Notes: generated from the letters alone by a model not told the origin. 17,236 nucleotides of DNA from Balneolaceae bacterium UBA1514 (GCA_002323515.1 DCQQ01000025.1:1126-18361); one strand, 5' to 3'. Counted from the first letter of the stretch, positions 8,085-17,193 are shown. Program-made: numbers and translations.

Positions 8085-8209
8085 GCCAAAAGCTTAGTTA
8101 TTATATAATCTTAGAGATGCCATGTATAGATTACCTAATCATTACCACAATGTTAAAGTACTATTGGCTAAAAAACGGGTAATGAAACTTGTTTTCTTTT
8201 ATTTATGAC

Positions 8210-8228
8210 TAAAAGGTGGTAGCTTTTA
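8210..8228. repeat. Inverted repeat in the trkA leader
   Basis: TAAAAG (8210-8215) faces CTTTTA (8223-8228) across seven bases, 27 to 45 bases upstream of the trkA start. It is a perfect six-base dyad but AT-rich. It could be an operator or a leader hairpin affecting trkAH, or chance in AT-rich DNA. No promoter could be assigned with confidence in 8085-8254. Confidence 0.25.
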
Positions 8229-8254
8229 TTACTGTTTAATTAATATAGACATCA

Positions 8255-9607
8255 TTGAAAATTGTTATAATCGGTGCGGGTGAAATTGGATATGACTTAG
8301 CAAGTGTGCTATCCAAAGAAAAACATGATGTTACCATACTTGACCGAAATCGGGAATGCCTGCAAAAAGCTGCCGAAACACTGGATGTTTTGACAGTAGA
8401 AGGTAATGCTACTTCTGCAAATGACCTAGTAAAAGCTCGCGTTGGAGAAGCAAACATGTTAATTGCAGTAACTAACGTGGATGAAGTCAATATGATTTCA
8501 GCAATGATGGGCAAACGCCTAGGGTGTGCAACCGTAATTGCGAGAGTTCGCAGTGATGAATTCTCACAAGTGAATGCCCCCCTTTCTCCCAATGACCTAG
8601 GTATTGATGTAATGATTCATCCTGAATTAAGTGCTGCCAAAGAAATCGCTCACTTGTTAAAACGTTCAGCTGCCAGTGATGTGATTAATTTAGCTGAAAA
8701 TCGAATGCAATTGGTCGGTATTCGCTTAGACAAGCAATCTCCATTATTAGGTATGAGTTTAATAGAATACGCTCAAGCCTACTCAAACACAATCTTTCGG
8801 GTTGTTGCTATTGGTAGACGCGGGCTTACACTCATTCCAAGTGGTTCGGTTAGAATGCAAGCGTATGATCAGATATTTATATTGGCAAAGACTGAGGATA
8901 TACCTGGTCTCATTATAAGTACAGGGAAAGAAGAGACAGAACTTAGCCGCATTATGATAGTAGGTGGATCGGCCATTGGTAGGATGATTGCTCGCCTGTT
9001 ATGTATGGATGAAAGAAAGAGCTGGAGCGTCAAATTAATTGAACCCGATTTTGATCAGGCTAATGAATTAGCAGTTGAACTAAAAAAAGCCATGGTGTTG
9101 CATGGAAACCCTACCGATCCAGATTTATTAGCCACAGAGGGCATAAATGAGATGGATGCATTTGTAGCCGTAACAGATGACGAGGAATCAAACATTATAG
9201 CCTGTCTCATGGCCAAACACCTAGAGGTAAAAAAAACAGTCGCATTAGTATCAAAACCAGATTTTATTCCCCTGAGTCAAACGATTGGTTTAGACGCAGT
9301 AATTAACAAGAAAGTAGCCGCTTCTAATGAAATCCATCGGTATGTACGAAAAGGAAAGGTTATTTCTGTTACTGAATTAAGGGGTATCAAAGCAGAAGTA
9401 ATTGAGCTACAGGCAGGTAATGGGTCTAAAATCACCAAAAAACCGTTAAATAAATTACGCTTGCCTGATGGCTGCGTTATCGGCGGGGTGTTGCACGATG
9501 GAAAGGTAGAGATTGCCACTGGAGTCACACATATAGAAACAGGTGACCGAGTAATGGTTTTTTGTATGCCGGAAGCAGTAGATAAAGTCAGCCAACTATT
9601 TCAATAA
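8255..9607 (+). CDS. trkA: Trk potassium uptake system regulatory subunit TrkA
   Basis: TrkA is the peripheral cytoplasmic ring that binds NAD(H)/nucleotides and gates the TrkH potassium channel-like subunit. The 450-residue protein has the full duplicated layout. The first RCK N-domain begins MKIVIIGAGEIGYDLA (nucleotide loop at residues 7-12, acidic end of strand 2 in TILDRN) and is followed by a TrkA-C domain (about 140-220). The second Rossmann domain has IVGGSAIG at 235-242 and a second TrkA-C domain at about 370-450. The start must be TTG at 8255. The in-frame TAG at 8246-8248 lies only three codons upstream, no ATG or GTG intervenes, and residue 1 begins exactly at the conserved strand. 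trkH follows after 5 bp, so the two form an operon. The TTG and lack of a strong Shine-Dalgarno suggest modest translation. Very secure. Confidence 0.96.
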   Translation: MKIVIIGAGEIGYDLASVLSKEKHDVTILDRNRECLQKAAETLDVLTVEGNATSANDLVKARVGEANMLIAVTNVDEVNMISAMMGKRLGCATVIARVRSDEFSQVNAPLSPNDLGIDVMIHPELSAAKEIAHLLKRSAASDVINLAENRMQLVGIRLDKQSPLLGMSLIEYAQAYSNTIFRVVAIGRRGLTLIPSGSVRMQAYDQIFILAKTEDIPGLIISTGKEETELSRIMIVGGSAIGRMIARLLCMDERKSWSVKLIEPDFDQANELAVELKKAMVLHGNPTDPDLLATEGINEMDAFVAVTDDEESNIIACLMAKHLEVKKTVALVSKPDFIPLSQTIGLDAVINKKVAASNEIHRYVRKGKVISVTELRGIKAEVIELQAGNGSKITKKPLNKLRLPDGCVIGGVLHDGKVEIATGVTHIETGDRVMVFCMPEAVDKVSQLFQ

Positions 9608-9612
9608 GGATT

Positions 9613-11127
9613 ATGCCAAATAGTCCCATATCCAGTTTGAATCGCCCAAAAATTGATTTTTTGGCCGTATTAGGTATTCTAGGGGCCTTCATTTTCTTTT
9701 TGGGTTTCGCACTACTCTTACCTGTTGGTATTGATTTAATCTATGCAGAGGATACATGGCATAGTTTTCTTATTTCAGCAACTTTCGCATTTATTGCAGG
9801 TGGAACACTTTGGTGGCTCTTTAAACCTACCGAAGAAATTCGAATAAGAGAAGGCTTTATGGTAGTCGCCTTAACGTGGATTACTCTATCATTAGTTGGG
9901 GCTTTACCCTTTATCATATCTGGCATACTACCCTCCTATACAGATGCCGTATTTGAAACAATGAGCGGACTCACTACTACGGGGTCTACAATAATGGGTG
10001 GCATCACTTCAACCGGTTTTCAAAACCCAAATATAGAATCTCTACCACATAGCTTTCTATTTTGGCGCTCACTAGCTCAATGGCTTGGTGGTATGGGAAT
10101 CATTGTACTATCATTGGCCATTTTACCTTTACTCGGTATTGGCGGTATGCAGCTTTTCCAAGCTGAATCTCCTGGACCTACCGCAGATAAACTAACTCCT
10201 AGAGTACAAGAAACAGCAAAATTATTATGGGTAGTTTATCTTGCATTAACTGGCCTAGAATTTATGCTATTATGGTTACACCCATCTATGAATTGGTTCG
10301 ATGCATTGAATCATGCTTTTACTTCTCTAGCAAGTGGTGGATTTTCTACCAAAGATACTAGTATAGCAGCTTTTGATTCCGTATATATCGATGTAATCAT
10401 CACGTTGTTTATGTTTTTATCTGGCGTAAATTTTGCCATGCATTTCCGACTATTAAAAGGTGACTTGGGTACATTTTTTAACAATAGAGAGACGCGCTTT
10501 TATACTCTAGTCACCGTTATCGGTATCTTTATAATTACTTTTTCACTATGGTATTTTGATGGACGTACCTTATTAGAGGCTCTTCGATATGGTAGCTTTC
10601 AAGTAGTTGCTATAATTACAACAACAGGATATGTTACAGACGATTATGAACTATGGTATACCTTTGGAGCATCAGTTCTGTTATTATTCTTTTTCACTGG
10701 TGCTAGTGCTGGATCAACAAGTGGTGGTTTAAAAATGGCCAGATGGATGATACTAATTAGAAACCTAGGACGTGAAATTAAACAAATTATTCACCCAAGG
10801 GCCATCATACCTATTCGTATAGGTGATCAAGCAATTGAACCAAGTATTCAACGTACTGTACTGAGTTTTTTTATTCTATATGTCTTAATTTTTGGCTTTG
10901 GGGTCATATTGATAAGCCTTTTTGGCTATGACTTAATGTCCAGTATTGGAGCGAGTATTTCTGCTTTGGGTAATGTTGGCCCAGCTTGGGGTGAATTCGG
11001 TCCAACGGATAATTTTGCCACGTTGCCTTATGCCGCAAAATGGGTTCTAATCATTTTAATGATGATTGGTCGATTAGAACTGATCACGGTAATCATATTA
11101 TTTTCTCCTTCTTTTTGGAAACAATAA
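9613..11127 (+). CDS. trkH: Trk potassium uptake system membrane subunit TrkH
   Basis: TrkH is the inner-membrane potassium-translocating subunit, built of four membrane-pore-membrane repeats. At 504 residues it has the family length. All four selectivity-filter segments can be read: TTTGST (residues 121-126), ASGGFS (240-245), TTTGYV (336-341) and GNVGP (453-457). The central loop motif TGASAGSTSGGLK, which gates the pore in TrkH/KtrB, is intact. Two extra N-terminal membrane segments distinguish the TrkH type from the shorter KtrB. The protein ends in the usual GRLELITVIILFSPSFWK. The ATG lies 5 bp after the trkA stop, with AAGGA a few bases upstream, so translation is probably coupled to trkA. 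The next gene is convergent only 28 bp away, with no hairpin seen between them. Confidence 0.96.
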   Translation: MPNSPISSLNRPKIDFLAVLGILGAFIFFLGFALLLPVGIDLIYAEDTWHSFLISATFAFIAGGTLWWLFKPTEEIRIREGFMVVALTWITLSLVGALPFIISGILPSYTDAVFETMSGLTTTGSTIMGGITSTGFQNPNIESLPHSFLFWRSLAQWLGGMGIIVLSLAILPLLGIGGMQLFQAESPGPTADKLTPRVQETAKLLWVVYLALTGLEFMLLWLHPSMNWFDALNHAFTSLASGGFSTKDTSIAAFDSVYIDVIITLFMFLSGVNFAMHFRLLKGDLGTFFNNRETRFYTLVTVIGIFIITFSLWYFDGRTLLEALRYGSFQVVAIITTTGYVTDDYELWYTFGASVLLLFFFTGASAGSTSGGLKMARWMILIRNLGREIKQIIHPRAIIPIRIGDQAIEPSIQRTVLSFFILYVLIFGFGVILISLFGYDLMSSIGASISALGNVGPAWGEFGPTDNFATLPYAAKWVLIILMMIGRLELITVIILFSPSFWKQ

Positions 11128-11155
11128 TAGTTCAATAAGTCCCATCAAACAGAAG

Positions 11156-13642
11156 CTAGATTTTACTCTTTAGTTCTAACCACTGCAGCAGAGCTGGTAA
11201 AAAAGTAAGAGATGTTACTAATGTCATGCCAATACCAAGTACCGCCATAATTCCCAACGATTGCAAACCAGGGTGAGCCGTAAATAGCAAGCCTGCAAAA
11301 CCTAACATAGTGGTGAACGAACCCATGGTTATGTGTTGCCCTGTACTAGCTAACACCACGGCTAAGCGTCCTTTACCTTCTTCTCTGTATCGGTAGGCCA
11401 AGTGTACTCCGCTATCTTCACCTATACCTAGGATGGCAGGTAGTACAACCAAATTATAAAAATTAAACTGAAACCCCGTAAGTAACATTATTCCAAATAG
11501 AAATAACAATCCAATCATCAACGGTAACATTGCTATAATAGACCATTTTATAGATCTAAAGGTGAAGAGCATAAATAGAAAAACGATTACAAAAGTTGCT
11601 CCTACCATATAAAGACTTTCTGAACGCATTAAATCCAACATTGATGCAGCTACAATACTTGTACTTGCGGCGTATTTTGTTGTTCCATTGGGTAAAACTA
11701 TTTCGGATACATCATCTTTAAAGGCAATAGACTGCTTCCCATCAGATAATCCAACCGAAGGATACACGATTACAAATCGACCTATTTCACCATCTTTAGA
11801 TACAAATTGGGCCTGTAAATAGTCAGGGACTTGCTCAATAGTTAGTGAAGTAGTAGTCTGTGACGCTCTACGTAGTCGTTCAAAATCATCCGAAGTCTCA
11901 TTGATCAATAAAGGATCAGCTAGCAGTTCACGTATGTATTTTATTTTCTGAAGTTTATCTTCTTTATCTCTCTCACTTAAAGGAAAACGCTCTTGTAAAG
12001 CTTCAATACTTGCAATGGTTGGGCTTAAACTATCAACATTAGCTCGTTGTCTTAAGACCTCTAATAATTGTTGAACCTGTTTGTCATCATCCGCAATAAT
12101 ATAAGCAGGGTTTCTCTTAGTACCTGTACTTACCTGTCCAGAAAGCTTACTAAACTCTTCATATTTAGGAAAACGAGGCTCTAATTTACCAAAATCATAC
12201 TGAAACCGTAGATCTCCGGCATTCCATAATACAACCCCTGCTATCACAATCCCCAACACCACCATACTCTTGTAAAACGGGAAAATTCGTGTTGAATACA
12301 CCTTTTTTTCCTTACGTTTCGAAAACAATATTAAGTTGTACTTCTCCAGAATTATTAAAATAGAGGGGAGTAAATACAGCATGGCTAATAAAGCGAAAAG
12401 TATTCCCACCCCTGAAATAAATCCAAACTCAGAGAACCCTCTAAAATCAGCCACAATTAATACGAACAATGCGGCTGCGGTAGTTAATGCACTCACAATA
12501 ATGGCTTCACCAGTGGTCTCATGGGTCGTTAATATGGCCTGTTCAACACCCAATCCTTCAGAGCGTAATTCAATATATCGGGCGTAATAATGAATACCAT
12601 AGTCAACACCAAGACCAAACAGAATGACAAATAAAATGGAGGTCATTGTGTTTAACATTCCCAACACAAAGTAGGTCAAGCCAAATGTCCACAATAAACT
12701 ACTAATCAGTGGAACACCAATGATTAACACAGGTAAAGGCATTCGAATCAAATGAGCTATAAAACTATGTTCTGTATCCTCCCCTTTACGATAATGCAAA
12801 TACTTCTTGAGAAAAAAGTATAGCATAACCAATAAAATCACACTACTTATTCCAGAAACGAAACTACCTAACACATCTCTCATAATAGAAGTCAATTCTT
12901 CTAAATGTCGCTGCAACCTTCCCCCATAAAAAACCTGCATTTGAGCATTATAATCTATTGGTTTCATATCGAGTAATAAGCTGTCATAAGCAGCAAACAT
13001 ATCTTCTAGAAATTGTATATCACTCTTAGATCCTGAGGGATAGAAATTCAGTACCATAATAGTACTGTCTTCATTAACGGGATATTCAGATGGTACAATA
13101 AAATCGTAGGAAGCCCTAAAATCTTCAATATCTGTTTCTTCTTCTTGAAGATCATCCTCAAAACCTAAATCAAAATAAAAGGGATTAGCTTCCTCTTTAG
13201 CCTGTTTAATTTCCTCTTCCAACCACCCTGTCAAATCCTCTAATTCTTTGTCATTTGCCAAATAAAGAGCGTTGTCCTGTATGAATTCAGTATCCTTGGT
13301 ATACTCTACCCTTTCGAAATAGCCATCATTGTAGCGAGGATAAAAAAGGGCCAAGCTTCTAGGAATAAGAGTTTCTGCAAAGCGTTTATTTGCTTGAAAA
13401 TCGGGGCTCTTAATCACCACCTGCATAGCCGTTTCCCCTCCTACCATATCCTTAAGTTCATTTAATGCTTGAACATTGGGGTGATTTTTTGGCAATAAAT
13501 TAACTAAATCGGTATCTACCTTTAATTGAAGTGCGAAATATCCACCTAAAGAAGCAAGTATGAAAGCCCCCAACAAAACCTTAAATGGGTGATGAATATT
13601 AACTTTGAGTAATGGAGAAAGCCAATTGAGAATAAATTTCAT
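11156..13642 (-). CDS. MMPL/RND-superfamily exporter
   Basis: This 828-residue inner-membrane protein has the duplicated RND layout seen in MMPL and hopanoid- or lipid-exporter-like proteins. It has one N-terminal membrane segment (about 20-40), followed by a large periplasmic loop (about 41-255) that starts VDTDLVNLLPKNHPNV, a very common opening in this family. A five- to six-helix core follows (about 257-437), containing GLGVDYGIHYYARY. A second single helix (about 462-478) leads to a second periplasmic loop and a second core (about 673-822), containing GIGEDSGVHLAYRY. The acidic residues in the two GxxxDxGxH-type motifs are the expected proton-relay positions. RND energy comes from the proton gradient. 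The substrate is not shown; hydrophobic lipids are typical of the family. There is no adjacent membrane-fusion protein or outer-membrane channel gene. A DUF3047 gene lies 105 bp upstream on the same strand. Confidence 0.9.
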   Translation of the reverse strand: MKFILNWLSPLLKVNIHHPFKVLLGAFILASLGGYFALQLKVDTDLVNLLPKNHPNVQALNELKDMVGGETAMQVVIKSPDFQANKRFAETLIPRSLALFYPRYNDGYFERVEYTKDTEFIQDNALYLANDKELEDLTGWLEEEIKQAKEEANPFYFDLGFEDDLQEEETDIEDFRASYDFIVPSEYPVNEDSTIMVLNFYPSGSKSDIQFLEDMFAAYDSLLLDMKPIDYNAQMQVFYGGRLQRHLEELTSIMRDVLGSFVSGISSVILLVMLYFFLKKYLHYRKGEDTEHSFIAHLIRMPLPVLIIGVPLISSLLWTFGLTYFVLGMLNTMTSILFVILFGLGVDYGIHYYARYIELRSEGLGVEQAILTTHETTGEAIIVSALTTAAALFVLIVADFRGFSEFGFISGVGILFALLAMLYLLPSILIILEKYNLILFSKRKEKKVYSTRIFPFYKSMVVLGIVIAGVVLWNAGDLRFQYDFGKLEPRFPKYEEFSKLSGQVSTGTKRNPAYIIADDDKQVQQLLEVLRQRANVDSLSPTIASIEALQERFPLSERDKEDKLQKIKYIRELLADPLLINETSDDFERLRRASQTTTSLTIEQVPDYLQAQFVSKDGEIGRFVIVYPSVGLSDGKQSIAFKDDVSEIVLPNGTTKYAASTSIVAASMLDLMRSESLYMVGATFVIVFLFMLFTFRSIKWSIIAMLPLMIGLLFLFGIMLLTGFQFNFYNLVVLPAILGIGEDSGVHLAYRYREEGKGRLAVVLASTGQHITMGSFTTMLGFAGLLFTAHPGLQSLGIMAVLGIGMTLVTSLTFLPALLQWLELKSKI

Positions 13643-13747
13643 TCGATAAAGGTACTAAATTCGGGATTAAATTAGTGTTTATACTAACAACAGTATTGGA
13701 AAATAAAAACCAATTATTTACGAAATAATCGCATGGCCTTTATTTGA

Positions 13748-14593
13748 TTAGTGATGTCCTGTTGGATAAAATCCAATGTCATCATAGTCGGCTTTTGCAG
13801 TGTCATTAGTGGAATCACCATCGCTAAGAAGAAGAATTGCAAGAGGGGTAGCTGGCATTTTTTCACCAAAAAGCCGCTCATAATCTTCCTTTAGATTACG
13901 AGAAAAAGCCATCCATTCTCCATCAAGATTACTAGGTTGCCCCGTTCCAACCACAACAATTTTTTGGTGACCAAAAAAAGTTGATATCTCCGTGCCAACG
14001 GGCAAGCTGCTACTCCATGTATAACGAATACTCTGCGGAACCTCTTTAACCAATGCCATCCGCTTTACTTTGAAAACAACGTACACACTCGCAGCGGTGT
14101 CATTTACTTTGTTATTACGTTCATCTGCGCCAGCAGGAATATCCCATATTCTCCACTTCCAAGAGAGTACTGGAGATTCATTAAGATTTAAATTTTTGAC
14201 TTGATGTAGGGGAAAATTTAAATGTTTTGCTTTGGTTCCGTCAAATCGTAAGAATTGATTAATTTTGCTACTAGGGCTTTGCTCATCGGTAATACGATAT
14301 AAATAGTCCTTTTTAATATCCTCTGGATAATTATAGGGCCGGTTTACTCCTCTTTGTTCGAACCAATTGTAGGGTAACTGTCCAACGCTATCGCCCTCAA
14401 AATCTTCCACCAATAGACCACCATCTTTAGAAGTGGTTAAGCTGTGGATATATTTTGTATCTTGGGCCTTCGATTTAACAGTTACCAACATAATTAAAGA
14501 AAGAAAAAGCACAAAATAGCTTAAAGCCGATATCTTTATATGTTCATTCACTATCAATCGAAAGGAGAAGCAATATGGAGTTAACAGGGTCAT
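13748..14593 (-). CDS. DUF3047 family secreted protein
   Basis: This 281-residue protein has an unknown function and matches the DUF3047 pattern. Seen in sequence: an opening EDFEGDSVGQLPYNWF, a central SWKWRIWDIPAGADERNN segment, IRYTWSSSLPVGTEI with the hallmark W-S-x-x-L-P-x-G-T, then DYERLFGE, LLLSDGDSTND and YDDIGFY. Such proteins are usually periplasmic and have a beta-sandwich appearance with possible sugar-binding similarity. A signal peptide with a hydrophobic core (about 22-40) ending in KSKAQ is present. Its N-region is unusually long from the first ATG. A GTG at codon 15 (14549-14551) would give a more typical signal peptide, so the start is uncertain. No Shine-Dalgarno precedes either. 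The same-strand MMPL exporter follows after 105 bp, so co-transcription is possible. Family call good, role unknown. Confidence 0.85.
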   Translation of the reverse strand: MTLLTPYCFSFRLIVNEHIKISALSYFVLFLSLIMLVTVKSKAQDTKYIHSLTTSKDGGLLVEDFEGDSVGQLPYNWFEQRGVNRPYNYPEDIKKDYLYRITDEQSPSSKINQFLRFDGTKAKHLNFPLHQVKNLNLNESPVLSWKWRIWDIPAGADERNNKVNDTAASVYVVFKVKRMALVKEVPQSIRYTWSSSLPVGTEISTFFGHQKIVVVGTGQPSNLDGEWMAFSRNLKEDYERLFGEKMPATPLAILLLSDGDSTNDTAKADYDDIGFYPTGHH

Positions 14594-14685
14594 TTTTAGG
14601 TTACTTTATGAATAAACAAGTGGTTAGTAGTTTTTTAATGGTAATTGGGAGTTAATAGCCCAATCAGTAATGAACAAATAGTATT
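14594..14685. promoter_or_regulatory. Short divergent region, DUF3047 gene and methyltransferase-like gene
   Basis: These 92 bp separate two divergent starts and must contain the upstream signals of the plus-strand gene and probably of the minus-strand gene. They are AT-rich, with no clear repeat, operator or Shine-Dalgarno near the 14686 ATG. If the DUF3047 protein starts at the internal GTG, the region is about 40 bp longer. Confidence 0.3.
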
Positions 14686-15534
14686 ATGATTATAAGATTT
14701 AAAGAGGATTTGAACTCCCTGAACATCAAATATAAGGATAATAGCTTTATCTTTATCCCAAGTATACTGCTGTTGATAATTGGCTTTACCGTACATTATT
14801 TTTTTGGATTTGAAGCAGCCATCATCGTAGAACTATCACTTATAACATTCGTACTTGTAGCCTTATTGTTTCATGTGTATCGAAGTGTAGAAAAAGATTT
14901 AGAAGAAGAGCGAACACAGACTCAGGCCATTCAAAGTATTTACACTTTTATTACCCCAAGATATCCCCTACCTAGTATGTCCAGGTGGACAGCATATCCA
15001 GATTTAGCTGAGACAATCGTGCGCGAATGCATGATAAACAAACCCAAGTTAGTTGTTGAGCTAGGCAGCGGAATTTCAACCCTAATTACAGCTTACGCAC
15101 TCGAACAACACGGTGAAAACGACGCACATATAATATCGCTAGACCACAGCAAAGAGTATACTCAAAAAACCCAAGATTTACTCACTGTACATGAGTTAGA
15201 AACCAAAGCCCAAGTGCTCTATAGTCCATTAGAAACGACTCAAGTTGGTAACAAAACCTATAGTTGGTACAACATAGATAGGCTTACTACAAAAAATGCT
15301 ATTGATTTATTAATTGTTGACGGCCCCCCTGTAAAAACTAACCAATTAGCACGTTATCCAGCCTTACCCTTATTATTCTCAAAGCTTTCTAAAGAATGTA
15401 TTATCATTCTGGACGATGCCGCCCGCCCAAGTGAACAGCAGGCTGTCAGCCAATGGTTGCGCGAGTTTCCAGGATTCAAACAAGAATACATTAGCAGTAA
15501 AAAAGGCCTTTCAATTCTAAGACGAACACTTTAA
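14686..15534 (+). CDS. Membrane-anchored class I SAM-dependent methyltransferase-like protein
   Basis: This 282-residue protein has two predicted membrane helices (about 22-40 and 43-64), then a short charged linker with coiled-coil character (EKDLEEERTQTQAIQ) and a Rossmann methyltransferase domain on the cytoplasmic side. Motif I is VVELGSGIST (123-132, the SAM-binding glycines). An acidic end of strand 2 (ISLDHS), IDLLIVDGPP (Asp212) and IIILDDAARPSEQQA (Asp243, Asp244) follow. This arrangement matches the Methyltransferase_24-like group often found among glycan or glycosyltransferase genes; the acceptor is unknown. RYPALPLL after the DGPP motif is a common companion motif of that group. 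The gene is convergent with a polysaccharide flippase 24 bp away, which supports a surface-glycan role by context only. Methyltransferase activity is inferred from fold motifs. Confidence 0.82.
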   Translation: MIIRFKEDLNSLNIKYKDNSFIFIPSILLLIIGFTVHYFFGFEAAIIVELSLITFVLVALLFHVYRSVEKDLEEERTQTQAIQSIYTFITPRYPLPSMSRWTAYPDLAETIVRECMINKPKLVVELGSGISTLITAYALEQHGENDAHIISLDHSKEYTQKTQDLLTVHELETKAQVLYSPLETTQVGNKTYSWYNIDRLTTKNAIDLLIVDGPPVKTNQLARYPALPLLFSKLSKECIIILDDAARPSEQQAVSQWLREFPGFKQEYISSKKGLSILRRTL

Positions 15535-15558
15535 TAGGTAATTGACTTGTCCGTAGTG

Positions 15559-17148
15559 CTATCGTAGAAATGATAGTCCTGCCCATGACTTTATTGTAGT
15601 CCAATCTTCTTGGGTTATCAACCCAAAGAACCTGCTGGCAACTACATATATAACAAGGTAAACCAAACTAATACTCAGAATGGCATACAAGGGTGCTATG
15701 TTCATAAACAAGTACTCCTTTACCATGAACATAAGTAACCCAATACCCACAGAAAGGGCTAAAATCTTGCCATAAAATGGAAAGGGTAAGACTTTCCAGA
15801 AAGGTAGTTCCATGTGAGTGCCTATCCTTTTAAGAAGTAGTAACCAGTTGTATAAGTTAGCAATAAGTGTCCCTAATGCGGTGCCTACAATACCAAAATA
15901 TATTGTCATCGGCACACTCAAAATTACATTTGCTACCAACAGATTAAGACTGAAATAAAAAACACCTTTTGTATCGCCAAAAGCTTGCAGAATGCTCCCG
16001 TAATGAGTTACCCGAATAAGTACAATAAGATTATACAACTGAAATGGTAGAACCGCATTTGCATAGGAAACTCCTTCTGTTTCGAATAAAAAAGTGATGA
16101 GTTCAGGCGCTAGAAGTGTAAATAATATGGTCATTGGTATCACCAACAGACTTACTTTTTCTATACCCTTATACCAGAGAGATAAGAGTTCATCCTTTTT
16201 AGAATGAAGATTGAACTGCACATACCTTGAAATCAACACCGATCCAACGGCCAAGGGAATTACCTTGATAAGTGGCACTTCATTTGCTGCAACAGAATAC
16301 TCCGCATAGGCCGTATTAACTAAAAAAATTGACACGATGAACTTATCAATATACTTGTTAAAACGGCCCACCAACGACGAAAGGCCTAAAGGTAAAGAGA
16401 ACTTTGCTTGATCCAATAAGGATATTCTTGTCACTAACTGATAATGCCCCGGTGTGTCTTCCTCTTTAGTACTAGCTAGTGTATTTTCAGAATCACTCAG
16501 ACGTGTATTTTTTGGTAGTATAATACCCAGTAGTACAACTGATCCAAAAAATCGAATAACCGAATAACCGACCAATGACCAAATAGCTATTTCTAGCCCG
16601 TAGCCTAATGCAAGAGGGAGAACTAATGCACCAAAAGCTACGACAGAAGTACTCATTTCATACCAAGCAGCCCCTTTTTGTCGGTCCGATGCTAGCAAAA
16701 TATTGGTTATCGGCCAAGTGGGTATTTCCAATACGCTGACCACTGCCATTAGTGGTAAAAACTGTTGAAGTACTCTTATAGATTCCCCAGGCCATTGACT
16801 AAGCAAACTTGGTAGTAACAAGTTAAATCCTAAGATAGCCAAGCCTGCTAAAGTCCCACTTATCAATAAAATAGCGCCGGTCTGTAAAGCAAAACCTCTT
16901 CTAGCGGTACTTGTTATACGTTCAAAATAATAAAATATACTGTCCGGAAAGCCCAATATCGCAACATTCCGAGCTATTTCATGAATCATTAACACATACC
17001 CCATAATCGCGAAGTCCGTTTTTGAGAGTAGCCTTACTACAGCTATGGCTAAAGCTAAATCAATAACCGTAGTAATAATTCGTGCAAAAACAATAACACC
17101 CGTTTTTTCGGTAAGCGTAGCTGATGATATATTGGATTTAGATGACAC
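15559..17148 (-). CDS. Wzx-like polysaccharide/oligosaccharide flippase (MOP superfamily)
   Basis: This 529-residue, highly hydrophobic protein has about 12-14 membrane helices and is expected to flip lipid-linked glycans across the inner membrane. The N-terminus has the typical helix 1/helix 2 pattern (TGVIVFARIITTVIDLALAI, then RLLSKTDFAIMGYVLM), with the short positive loop seen in oligosaccharide flippases. A hydrophilic central loop (about 215-248) separates the two halves. The second half opens with FSLPLGLSSLVGRFNKYIDK, also typical. The start must be GTG at 17146-17148. The upstream in-frame codons are ATA, GAC, TGG and then TAA, and no ATG occurs before residue 49. The gene converges with the methyltransferase-like gene. 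Wzx, PST and teichuronic acid-type exporters look alike, so the substrate cannot be named. Confidence 0.88.
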   Translation of the reverse strand: MSSKSNISSATLTEKTGVIVFARIITTVIDLALAIAVVRLLSKTDFAIMGYVLMIHEIARNVAILGFPDSIFYYFERITSTARRGFALQTGAILLISGTLAGLAILGFNLLLPSLLSQWPGESIRVLQQFLPLMAVVSVLEIPTWPITNILLASDRQKGAAWYEMSTSVVAFGALVLPLALGYGLEIAIWSLVGYSVIRFFGSVVLLGIILPKNTRLSDSENTLASTKEEDTPGHYQLVTRISLLDQAKFSLPLGLSSLVGRFNKYIDKFIVSIFLVNTAYAEYSVAANEVPLIKVIPLAVGSVLISRYVQFNLHSKKDELLSLWYKGIEKVSLLVIPMTILFTLLAPELITFLFETEGVSYANAVLPFQLYNLIVLIRVTHYGSILQAFGDTKGVFYFSLNLLVANVILSVPMTIYFGIVGTALGTLIANLYNWLLLLKRIGTHMELPFWKVLPFPFYGKILALSVGIGLLMFMVKEYLFMNIAPLYAILSISLVYLVIYVVASRFFGLITQEDWTTIKSWAGLSFLR

Positions 17149-17193
17149 TATGTCCCATTATGATTTTAGCTAATGAACTATTCTGTTTTTTTT

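Noticed and set aside
8236..8592. Long minus-strand open frame antisense to the start of trkA
   Set aside because: It mirrors the codons of an unmistakable trkA, has no family character, and its serine/threonine-rich composition is what antisense reading gives.
15559..15576. CTATC/GATAG hairpin at the convergent ends of the methyltransferase and flippase genes
   Set aside because: Five weak pairs with no T-run; likely chance within the flippase C-terminal codons.
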